Source: Eupeodes corollae (Eukaryota > Arthropoda > Insecta > Diptera > Syrphidae). Taken from it: 64,000 nt of DNA. Location of the stretch: contig NC_079148.1 in assembly GCF_945859685.1 (NCBI RefSeq), positions 1,240,001 through 1,304,000 on the forward strand. The letters run 5' to 3'. The notes beneath the pieces are model-generated. The model was not told the origin of the DNA and made no database searches. It saw nothing but the letters and a program-made list of their open reading frames with translations. Every line of letters starts with the position of its first letter. Position 1 is the stretch's first letter. This document shows, one piece after another, positions 32,540 to 43,170 of this stretch. Position numbers and translations under genes: made by a program.

Positions 32540-34284
32540 TGCAATCAGAGAAGCCGTCTCTGATGTGCCGGGTTTCAAGCAGCCACTAACAAGGAACCCC
32601 TGGTTTGATAAGGAATGTCGGCAGGCAAATGCAGCCAAACAACAGGCACGCAAAGGGCGCTGCATAAAAGGACGAGACCTGCTCATGAGCTCTATGAGCA
32701 GAAGAAGCGAGAGGATCGCTGACTTTTCAGAAGGATAAAGAGAGGGTATGAGAAGCATGCGGTCAAAGATGTTGAGAGGTTTAAAAGCAGGAATGAAGTT
32801 CGAAAGTTTTATGAACAGGTGAAACGAAATTCACAGGTACATAAACCTGATGATCCATTCAACATAGGCGACGAAAGAAAACAATCCCGTCTTCCCGACC
32901 TAGACGAAGTAAATATTTCCATATCTAAGCTGAAGTCTAATAAAGCCGCTGGAGCGGATGGCTTGAATGCCGGGCTCTCTAAAGCAGCTGGAGAAAAGTT
33001 GGTTAGGAGCATGCATCAACTTATCTGTAAGATATGGTCGGAAGAAAACATGCCCGATGAATGGAACCTCAGTATTGTTTGCCCGATCTTGAAAAAGGAG
33101 ACCCTCTAAACTGCACGAACTATAGAGGAATCAGTCTGCTTAACATCGCCTATAAAATTTTCACTACCGTAGTATGTGAACGTCTAAAGCCCATCGTCAA
33201 CAACCTGATAGGTCCTTATCAGTGTTACAGCAGATCCTGGAAAAAACCCAAGAACACCAAATTGACACCCACCATCTATTCATTGATTTCAAGGCCGCAT
33301 ATTCCAGCATCTACAGGGACGAGTTGTATAGAGCCATGTCTAGTTTTGGCATCCCTGCCAAACTCATCCGTTTGTGCAGAATGACCATGGAGAATTCACG
33401 CTGCTCCATAAAGGTTGGAAACAACTTAACAGAACCTTTTGATGTCAAAAAAGGTTTTAGACAAGGTGATGCGCTGTCATGCGATTTTTTTAACATCGTG
33501 TTTGAAAGAATAGTGCAGAGCTCACACGTCAACACTAGAATCTTTCAAAAATCTGTCCAATTACTAGCATATGCTGATATTATTGACATAATCAGAAGAA
33601 CTCAGCGTGATGTCAATGGGGCTTTTGTGAGTATTGAAGCAGAGGCGGCAAAAATGGGTTTAACGGTTAATGAGGGCAAAACAAAGTACATGCTGTCGTC
33701 AAGAAAGTCTGTCTTGGTCAAAACGTCACCATCGATAGACGTAACTTTAAGGTAGTCAAGGACTTCGTCTACCTAGGCTACACTGTAAATGCAGAAAACA
33801 ACACCGGCGCTGAGATCAAACGCATAATAGCTCTTGCTAACAGCTGTTTCTTTTAGACTAAGAAAGCAATTGAGCGGTAAAGTCCTTTCTCCAGGGACCA
33901 AAGTGTTGCTATATAAGACCGTTATCATCCCCGTCCAGCTATACTGTGCAGAAGCATGGACTATGACAAAAGGGGATGTAAGCACCCTGGGTCTGTTCGT
34001 AAAAAAAGTTTTTCGTGTGATCTACGGTCCCGTATGCATCGAAGGGGAGTGGAGGAGAAGGTGAAACGACGAGCTGTACAGGCTGTACAGAGACGTAAAC
34101 TTAGCTAGAAAGTCCAACGACTAAGATGGCTAGGTCACGTAGAAATTGAGTGGAAAGTGAGCTCACCCAACTTGGAGCGCGAAACTGGAGACATCTAGCT
34201 AGGGACCGAGCTAGATGGAAAAGTTTGTGGGGTGAGGCCCTAGTTCAAACAGGACTGTAGCACCACCTAACGTAAGTAAGTAAG
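32540..34284 (+). pseudogene. LINE remnant, catalytic YADD changed to YADI
   Basis: The remnant encodes, in several frames: RNPWFDKECRQANAAKQQAR (linker after the endonuclease), ISKLKSNKAAGADGLNAGL, CTNYRGISLLNIAYK, FIDFKAAYSSIYRDELYRAM, GFRQGDALSCDFFNIVFERI and QLLAYADIIDII. Then come KMGLTVNEGKTKYMLSS, a thumb region with VLLYKTVIIPVQLYCAEAW, and the C-terminal KVFRVIYGP and ArDRA-W blocks. It ends in (TAAG)n at about 34,272-34,284. Frameshifts lie near 32,738, 33,105-33,220 and 33,755. The second catalytic Asp is Ile (YADI, 33,570-33,581). It is the same family as the minus-strand remnant at 27,007-28,115. The endonuclease domain is missing. Confidence 0.9.
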
Positions 34285-34645
34285 CGTCATTGGCTTGTGA
34301 AATATTTAGGGTTTACCAAAATGTTCACCTTTTTATAAACTGATATGAAAAAAAAACGACCCACGCAATTTTTAAGCCCTTTCTGTATCTTTCTGCATTA
34401 TTCTCTCTAAAACAAAGTTTTTTTTGAAGTGGATATCTCTTATGGTTCTTGAGCTATGGACGACAAAAAACGTCGCTAACGTAGAGACGTACAAACATAC
34501 ATACATACGTACACACGCACGCACAGACATTCTTCTAAAAATTTTTTATTTCGACTCTAGGGACCTTGAAACGTTGAGAAATGTCAACATTTTAAATTTG
34601 ACAAATCGGACCCATTACAATAACTTCCTATGGGAAGTTAATAAA
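34285..34645 (+). repeat. Dispersed repeat 'A', copy C (3' part)
   Basis: It begins CATTGGCTTGTGAAATATTT, which matches the inverted copy B, and carries the tail seen in copy A (GGTTCTTGAGCTATGGACGAC, CGCACGCACAGACAT, CTCTAGGGACCTTGAAACGT). It ends with the perfect palindrome TAACTTCC-TATG-GGAAGTTA (34,621-34,640). It starts exactly where the LINE's TAAG tail stops. Confidence 0.85.
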
Positions 34646-36899
34646 CAGTCTTATCTATTCAGCTTTTTATGTTTTCAATTTAGTTCTGTTACGCCCACTT
34701 TTTTTTCATGTTTCTTTAATTAATCTCAAAATATTATCTTACTGGCTAAGAAATTAAATGACTTAGTTACTGCAGAACACTTTCTTACAATAACATTACA
34801 ATTCAAGTCATTTTCAAAGCCTCTTCACTTTTATGTTAATTATAGCGTAGGTTGTGTTTTTTAAATGCATTTAATGTAATGTTTAAGTCAAGGATATACC
34901 TAAATTATAAATATAAAGGTCTGATCTCGGCAACTGGTTGACACGGCTAGTTCAAATAAGTTCACAACTAAAGACTCAATTGTGTACCTTTTTGATGTAT
35001 GTCAGAAATACAGAATATTCGCTTGCAAGGCGTCAATGACGCGGTGTCGAATCACACTATCTTGGGTGCTACAGGCCAAAGACGCGGGATAAAAACTCCG
35101 TAAAAATAATCTTGAATAAAGTGATGCGTAGAATTTATTTAAAGTTATAAATTTGCATGGTATGCAAAAAATGTTCAGGAGTAATTTTATCCTTCATGAA
35201 ACGGCAAACCAAGCTAAGTTTAAACCAAGTAACAGCTGTCAAAATAATCAGTTCCGAAAAAGGATTGAAAAGCACATGTCTAAAAAAACACCCTATTAAT
35301 ATAATATTAAAATTATATAAGTGAAGCAATATGAACCACAACGTTTTCATGCTTTCCAACCTATATGAATCGTTTATATGTAGGTTTGTATTTATTATTC
35401 TTACAGATCTATTTTAAATCATTCATCAAATATTCCACTGAAATCTGCAAGTTTCAGAAGCTTGTATTTCTATTTAAACAAATACAAAGTGTGAGTCAAG
35501 TAATTATAGAAATATTTGAATACGAGTATCATCATAAAGCACAAAATAAACAAAATAACAATTCCTTTCATTTCCCTTTCATTGATTTGAATTCTGGTAA
35601 ACATTTAATTAATTTCATTTCCCTCACCTAATTGAATAGCGTGAATACTTTTTTGAACTCAATCATTTAACAAAAATGAAAACAAACAAACAGTTCAACT
35701 TATTCGCGAAAATATTTAATAACACACAATGAAAACCACTTAAATCTACATTTGCATTTTACGTTCAGTACTTCGAGATATGATATCATACACCTCGCTC
35801 TTCTCAGAACTCAAATGACAAAAACATTTTGTTCGTTTATTTGTTTGTTTGTTCCCTAAATAAAAAAGGCACGTTTTGTTCTGTTATTGACAAAGTTAAA
35901 AAATAAAATAAAAAGGATCCAGACAAAAATGTGAACAGAACAGAACCGAACTGAACTGAAAAAAAAGAACTCAACAATGCATCATCAATTATGTATCCAC
36001 TTCTAGTACACATTTTTCTATTTATAAGTACGAAAAACGCAAAAATATTTTATGAGTTTTTCATCAGGACGCTTCCAAGAATCCAACAACTGTGCGAATG
36101 AATAATTTACTTGAGATATTACCTATGCTCATGGGATTTAGAATTTAGCCTGGAATCCACACACGTAATCATCATCCATTTAATGTAACGTATTGACGTT
36201 GGTATCTAAAAAGTTGGTTTAATTTATTTAGTATTTAGCTAGTAAATATTTTTTTTTAGAAATTATGTGTTTTAAAAAATAAAAATAAAATATTGAAAAA
36301 GTTCACTGTGGCGTATGCGTAATATTTTTTTTTGTTCACATTCTGAGAATTCTTTTTGAAAAATTCCTTGTTCTTGAATGGGAACTATAAAATAGCAACA
36401 AATGTTAAGTTTTTCAATATTATTATTTTATATATATTTAAAAGTCAACGTAGAATATGTCCGGATATAGCACTGCAACCAATTTATATTAAATTCATTG
36501 CAGCAGGAATATGATACTTTAGCTTCGGTAAACCACTTTTCTGAGAATTTTATATTTTATGTTTCACAAATAATTTATTTTTGTAATATGAAGCTGTTGT
36601 TTGCTTTATTATAATATTTAAAATAAAATGTTTTATTGTTCTTTTGAAAATTCTCAGAAAAGCGCATCATACAACTTTTCACAATATCAACGATGATATT
36701 ATGGAATTTTCATAATCTAGCAGCTTGTAGTTTAAAAGTCGACACAAAATTCTGAGAGTTATCTCGCATCACAACAAAACGCCAGTTTAAAATTTCGTTT
36801 GGTTATTAAGAATTTTAAAATATGGTTCTCTTACCTTAAATTAACCTGTTTTTAAAGGATAGAGGATAAAATGATCATTGGAGTTTTGGAAACTAACAA
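34646..36899. other. Non-coding stretch
   Basis: AT-rich, no gene, RNA or transposon recognised. Confidence 0.5.
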
Positions 36900-38790
36900 A
36901 AAAAAAATGGAAATGAACGAGAAACTAAGAATACCAGCATTTCTCTGGAGGACTTAAGGTTACATTTTTCAGGACTGCTACATTTCTCTTCGGAAAAACT
37001 AGTACGGAGTTATGCGACACCACATACCGAAGATGATATCCCTGATGTGCAGATAACGGTTGTGGAAGTAGAAAGGGTTGTAGAGTCGATTAAAGATGGC
37101 AAAGCGGCTGGCACAGACGGGATTCCCACAGGGTACTTTAAATATTCTTCCACTGAATTTAAGCAACCACTGGCGCAAGCACTCAATATCATTTTAGTTT
37201 TGATGTACATCTTCATTGCTTCGATGAGGCTATTATATGGCCAATACTTAAAAAAAGGTGACCCAAACGACCCAGTAAACTATAGGGGAATATCATTTCT
37301 TGAATGCAAGTTTGAAGATTCACATTTCAATACTTAATATAAGGCTTATTAACTGGGTAAATTTAAACAACAAAGTAAGCGAGTATCAGCCAGGGTTTCA
37401 GAAAGGGTATTCTACAGCCGATAACATTTTTATTCTTGGAAGCAAACTCAATCGTAATGCTAAACTTTATACCTTTTTCGTTGAATTGAAAGCTGCATTT
37501 GATAAAGTTTACAGAAAAACGATGTTCTATAAACTTTACAACTTAGGTGTATTATCCAAGTTTGTTAAAGCACTGAAAAAACTCATAATAGACGTGACAA
37601 ATCAAAATAGATCTAAATAAATCGAGGCCTACGTCAAGGACGCAAACTCCGCCCATTGATATTTGCGTTATTTCTTGATAACTTGGTTGTTTGGCTTCCT
37701 TGTGGAGTAGAGTTTGAAAGCTAAAAAATAAAAGTAATTATGCATGCTGATGACATTGTCATTTTGGGAGAGGCTCCAGCTTCACTGCAGCTTATGATCA
37801 ATAGGCTTTATGATTATTGTAAAACATGGGGACTGGAAGTAAATTCTGCAAAATCTGCAAAAGCAGTTCTGTTTTATGGAGCACAGATCTGGAGTGTTCG
37901 GAAATACGAAATTGTCTAATATTTGCTTTGATTCTTCCCTACAAAAGTATTTCTCCTCCCTCTAAGTACACCTAAGTACATGTATCATTTGCAAACGGGG
38001 TTTTCGACACTCTTTGTATCAACATTGAAGCTGAACGCAGACTATTTGATAAAGGTGATTAATATGGACCGAAACCGATTACCAAATATTATGTTGAGAA
38101 GTGTCATGCGTCGAAAAACTGGATTCTACAAGGATTGGATTGATCTTGCTGCAAATTGTGGTATTATTCTAGAACTGAATTGATGTACAGGTCTCCAGAT
38201 GAAAAAAGCACTGTAGGAGGTTATCCAATCTATCGATGAAAATGAAAGGAACACATTCATAGAAAAGGCGAGAACTTCTACGGAAATTGACATTTATTCG
38301 AAACTTAACTACAATCTAAATGAACGTAATTACTTTAGGCTTGATTTTTCAAGAAAAACTATTGGAACTATTTTTAAAGTAAGAAGAGAACTTCTTAACC
38401 GAAATTGTATGCCACACAGATACGATTTGGTTAATATTTGCTCCTTATAATATATGGGAGTGAACGAAAAGACTATTCACTTCATCGGTGTATGTCCAAT
38501 ATTAAAGGAGCTAAGGAGACTCTTTTTTGAAAAAGCTATCTAAGCTACAATGAAATAGTAAGTTATCTAAATGGAGAAGATCGGTTGCTGATCCAAAAAT
38601 ATACCACCAAGGCGATGATCTATAGAAGAAGAATCATAGAACATTTTTAAACTTCTTCGGTCTTAGTATGTATCATCTCATCTGCATGAAGCCAGTGGCC
38701 ACACAAGCCACACAACAAATTAATTGTATTAAGGAACACTAATTTGGCTGTTAGTAATGTTCCTTTCGTTTTTTAATAAGTCCACAGTTA
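36900..38790 (+). pseudogene. LINE remnant, RT with YADD changed to HADD
   Basis: Fragments in order are: EVERVVESIKDGKAAGTDGI, a NYRGISFLE block, SEYQPGFQKGYSTADNIFIL, FVELKAAFDKVYRKTM, GLRQGRKLRPLIFALFLDNL, MHADDIVILGEAP and TWGLEVNSAKSAK. The C-terminal part has RRKTGFYKDWIDLAANCGI and, near 38,470, a KTIHFIGVCPILKELRR zinc-like tail. The catalytic motif reads HADD (Tyr to His). Frameshifts at about 37,310, 37,620 and 37,900 split it. The YSTADNIFIL / FALFLNDL / MYADDIVILAE signature is a widespread insect LINE type; I do not assign a clade. No target duplication found. Confidence 0.87.
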
Positions 38791-38819
38791 GTGCAAAGTG
38801 TAGATTGTACAGTGTTTTG

Positions 38820-39630
38820 TACTAAGTCCATTTTTCATGTAGATTTTTGAAAATAATTTGCACAATGAATCGCACTCTCTGTTTCTTGTTGAAAAATAGT
38901 TTTGCTAACATTCCGCACAAATATGGATCCTCAGCCAGAGCATTGTTTATGGAAGTAGCGATAAAATAATGACAGCAGGCATGAAACCTTACGACGGTGC
39001 TCGAGAGATACAATAGTTTCAGTTAGACAACGTTGACCTATCATTTTTAAAACTCTCTTTTAAATTATGTCTAGGAGACTCAAGTAGGTTGTAGGAGCAC
39101 CTGCCCAGACATGGAAATTGTACTCGAGTTTCGGACGAAGCTAGATCAGAAGGGGTAAAAACTTCTTGCATCTTGGGAGAAAACCTAAAGCGATGTCAAA
39201 TATGTGATCACTCCATAATAAGTGGTTTGTAACGCACGTACCTGCTGCTGAAAGCTGTTTGGTCTCTTTGATGCAAGTACCACTCATGGATAGTGGCATT
39301 GGGGGAAGGTTACGCTTTTGTGACAGTAGACAGCATTGAGTTTTCGAAGCATTAAATTCTACACGGTTTTTGATTCCCAATGCTGTAAAGATCAGAAATT
39401 AATGAACTTATTACACGCTGCGGTTGGTAGTCCACATCCGTAGAACAAGGATGAGAATCTAAAAACGAATATGAGAAACTGAGGGTACTGTCATCAGCGA
39501 AACAATTAAGTTTCCAGTAGTTTTGATGGCAATAGCTTTTTGAAACATGCTGAAGTGTCGTGAAATGTCCGTTCAGCCATTTAAAAAACAGTTCAGCTTT
39601 AATGTAGGATGACTTTTTGTTCATCTACAT
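38820..39630 (-). pseudogene. LINE remnant (CR1/L2-like RT C-terminal half)
   Basis: Reading leftwards: CFADDSTLSFSYSF (FADD, 39,501-39,490), VISSLISDL, a short deletion, VEFNASKTQCCLLSQKRN, HLLWSDHIFDIA, then in other frames IRPKLEYN-HVWAGAPTTYLSLLD and a TIVSLEHRR block. This is the palm-to-C-terminus order of CR1/jockey-type reverse transcriptases. Several frameshifts are present. The finger region and endonuclease are absent. Confidence 0.83.
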
Positions 39631-40269
39631 CGCAAATCCAATTGGTAATTCATCGAAGAATTCTCCTTTTTTGTGTACTGCTTTCATTATAAGAACAGAT
39701 GGCAAGAAATTACTCGTCACAAGTTAGGACGGTAACATTATTAGCCTTCTCTCTTTAACATCTTTTTTCGGCAAAACCTTTTTCCGTCTATTGTTAACTT
39801 GGGAACCAATTTAGTCTATATTAAATATGCTTCCAAGTTTGTTCATTAAATTATTTTTCCTCAAAACTTTTTCAAAAAATCCGTCCACTAATAACCGATT
39901 TAATGGTGATTGAGCTGCGATAAGGGGAAAGTGCTTCAGATTGAGTCATTGAAATGTCTTTATTTCATTTTTAAAGAAGAGGCTTACCATCAATTGCTTT
40001 CTTTTTTTGTTGTAAATCTGTCAAGTTTGAGTCTAAGATTTGTTTTCACCTGCAGTTTAAATGCAAAGCTCCGAATACATTCTATGCCAAAGATAATTTT
40101 TGTAAGTTGCTTTCAATTTCTATTCCAAAAAAAAACTAATGAAAAATTCAAAAATTCAAAAATCGAAAGTTTATGTTTTATATGAATTCTTGTGTTAAAT
40201 GCAAAAATAGTGGTAAGAACGCATGATTGGGTGATTATTTACGACGTTACGGCTGAAAACGTCGGGAAA
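39631..40269. other. Non-coding stretch
   Basis: Nothing recognised. The open frame at 39,910-40,185 has no domain. Confidence 0.45.
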
Positions 40270-41235
40270 ACGTCTCAGGAAAATGGTGTGGGTTGTTTTT
40301 TACCAGTTTTAGCAGTTTAAAGTTTCGGTTAACCCTAAATAGCTCACAAACCAATGAAGCTAGAGACTTGAATGAAGTTGTATATAATATATTGTAACGT
40401 GATAACAAACAAGTATATTTTTGGAAAAAAATCCAATTAACTATTTTTTTATAAATCAAAAAAACTATACGACTTCAAAATGATTTTATCTCCAAACCTA
40501 TTTTGTGCAACGAAAAATAACGTTTTAAACATATAGACACATTTTGAAAAAAATCGAATTTCTTATAAAAAATAAAAACCAAAAAAAAAAACATTACTAA
40601 AAGTTGGCAAAAATTGAATTTCGACTCAAATATGTTTTGAAAAATTTGGGATTAGGGCTTTTAAATAGTTTTAAATTATAAAAAATATTGTTTTCAACAT
40701 TCTTAAAATTTTTTGAAAAAAAATCGATTTAACAGTTTTTTTTACAAAAAATCCAAAACCAAAAAAAAATTAATAAAAGTTGGTTAGAAGTTATTTTTGG
40801 CTCAAAAATGTTTTTTCAAAAATTTAAAATAATGTCTTTAAAACTTGTTTATTTCACAAAAAATGTTATTTTCGATCCGTTCTTTCATAAGAAAATAAAA
40901 TCTACAAGAAATAGTACGCAAAATTTGGTAAAGATTGATGTTCGGTTCTTGATATCTCCCAAATTAATTTCATTCATCCGATTTGAAAATATTTAAGAAA
41001 TGGTACTTAAATTGGTAAAAAATTGTTTTCGACTTAAAATCTATTCAACAAAACTAGATTTTCAAACTAAACTTTTTATATAAAAATTTTTGTTAATAAT
41101 ATAAAAATTTGTAAGAATAATTCAACTAACAACTTTCTTAACCCAACACGAAAACATACAAACTTTTAAGCAAGACAAATCGACAGACGAGATGTGAAGT
41201 TATCAGTGTGGGTCGCATCACAGCCTCTTTTTTTT
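40270..41235 (-). repeat. Dispersed repeat 'A', copy B (inverted)
   Basis: Reverse complement of the head and tandem array of copy A. GAGGCTGTGATGCGACCCAC is at the right end (near 41,210-41,230) and the TTTTACC-type monomers run leftwards. On the left side it continues into the CATTGGTTTGTGAGCTATTT segment also present at the start of copy C. It lacks the 3' tail with the palindrome. Copies A, B and C together define the order head, monomers, middle, tail. Confidence 0.85.
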
Positions 41236-43134
41236 AATATTCATATCCAGAAAGCTTTAAAATTGAATTGGTCAAAATGTATTAAGCTAATAACAACAGT
41301 TCAGTAAACATTTTGTTGTTCTAAAGAAAACATAAATTGTGTTTATCATGAAAACAAATCAAAATTCATATTTCCACAATACAACATTGAATCCTTCCAA
41401 TATTTTGAAAATATCATTTTTGCTTGCTTGCCATTTAATCAAGCTCATAAATCCGTTCTCAATACAATGGAAGATGATGATATGCATATCGAACATAAGT
41501 ATAAGTCGACCATGGTTTATTTTTATTAGTGCATTGGGTTTCTCGAAAGTCTCTCAAAGTGGATGGGGCTTCAGAAAATACATAGCAGTTTAATAAATTT
41601 AAATGTAACAACTCTCAATTGACTTATTTCTTGGAAACACACAAAAATTCCGTATTCATTCTGCATACAAACATTCTATCTAATACATATTTATTATCTT
41701 TTACGATATATATAAAAGCCAACATCTCAAAACTCGAAGAACAAGCAATTTTCATACATTATATACTCCAAGTTAAGATTCAAGCATTCAAGAATATTTA
41801 AGTGCGTAATAAATACAACCAGTGTACTGAAAATATATCTCATGGCAAAAATCTAAACACAGAATAAAATATAAAAATAATAAAAATGTCATATCGTTTT
41901 ATTCCCAAGATACGTCGCGTCGTCTTCGTCGTACTGACTGACATTTAAAAACAAAAATAATACTCACAAAAATGTACCAGAAAATATATTTTATAAAACA
42001 AAAAAATATCTTTCACAGATAAATTTTTCTTCAATGCCAGCCGATGCCAGTTGTACCTGATGTATAGTGAAAAATAAAAGAAATTCCTATCATGAAGGTT
42101 TTCAAATGTGTGTAGGTGGATTTCGTTTAAGGGAATCACATTAAGATAATTTAATCCAACACATTTTTCTCGTATATTCACTTAAGTAATATTTTTTATT
42201 TAAATTCACTTCACTTTTCCCACCACGGTGAAGTGCCCACACTTCTATTTCGAATTTTGAAATGTTGTGTTTTCTAAAATTAGTTCTTCGTTTCTTCAAT
42301 TGTTCTAGAGCTGGAAAACGACGTTAAATATCCTCATAATCAAAAAGTCACAATGAACAAAAACCTAGAAACCCACTGAACACACAACAGGATCCTTAAA
42401 TAAAACTCCAAAAAACCTTATTTATAAAAATCAGAGAGAATAACAATTTAATATTAAAGTCTGAGTCTGTTTGTAACACAGGAATAATTTCGTTATACCT
42501 TCCTCTGTGAAAGGGCTTAATCTATACTCCACCACCGACCGACGACCGTCAGGATCATCCCAGGATGACCTTACAGTTTAAAGCTAGAAAAACATGAGGA
42601 AAATAAAAAAGAGAAAAGTTAATTCCCAAAAGCTCATTTTGGAATTTTCAGACGATTCAGACTCTGGAGTTTAGAAAACGAAGCTATCCCAAACCTACAC
42701 CTACCCTCTTCTATCTACTCTCGTATACTATTTTTGGAGTGCAAAATAGCCATGCTGAGCCTGGCCGAGCCGAATCGAGTCGAAAATATTAAAGCACATA
42801 CCATATACGATAGAATATACATTTGTAGACCGAAAACTGAATAGAAACAGATACGTTATCGATTTGTTCTTCTGTGACGGATTATGATTCCACTTTATCC
42901 ATCCACCACCCAATTTAATATTTATAAGGCGCACATTGCACCTACAACCTACAAAACAGAGTCCTACATCAGACCATCCAACTCACCTCATTTTACTGTA
43001 CCGCAATTCACGTATAGCCTAAGAGCAACCAGAAAAATCGATGGAAACCTACTCGGAGGAGCGCACATCCTCAGTAGTCAGCACATTTACCCGGGCGCCA
43101 TTTATAAATGCACACACATATCGCCCATCAGGAG
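41236..43134. other. Non-coding stretch with CpG-bearing short repeats
   Basis: No gene supported. A short CG-rich cluster (GTCGCGTCGTCTTCGTCGTA near 41,915) and pairs such as CCGACCGACGACCGTC (42,535) stand out from AT-rich surroundings. The open frame at 42,884-43,273 has no recognisable domain and its end is encoded by the hexamer repeat. Confidence 0.45.
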
Positions 43135-43170
43135 GTTAACGTTAACGTTACCGTTAGCGTTACCGTTGCC
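43135..43170. repeat. Degenerate hexamer tandem repeat (GTTAAC/GTTACC)
   Basis: Six adjacent hexamers: GTTAAC, GTTAAC, GTTACC, GTTAGC, GTTACC, GTTGCC. Confidence 0.9.
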
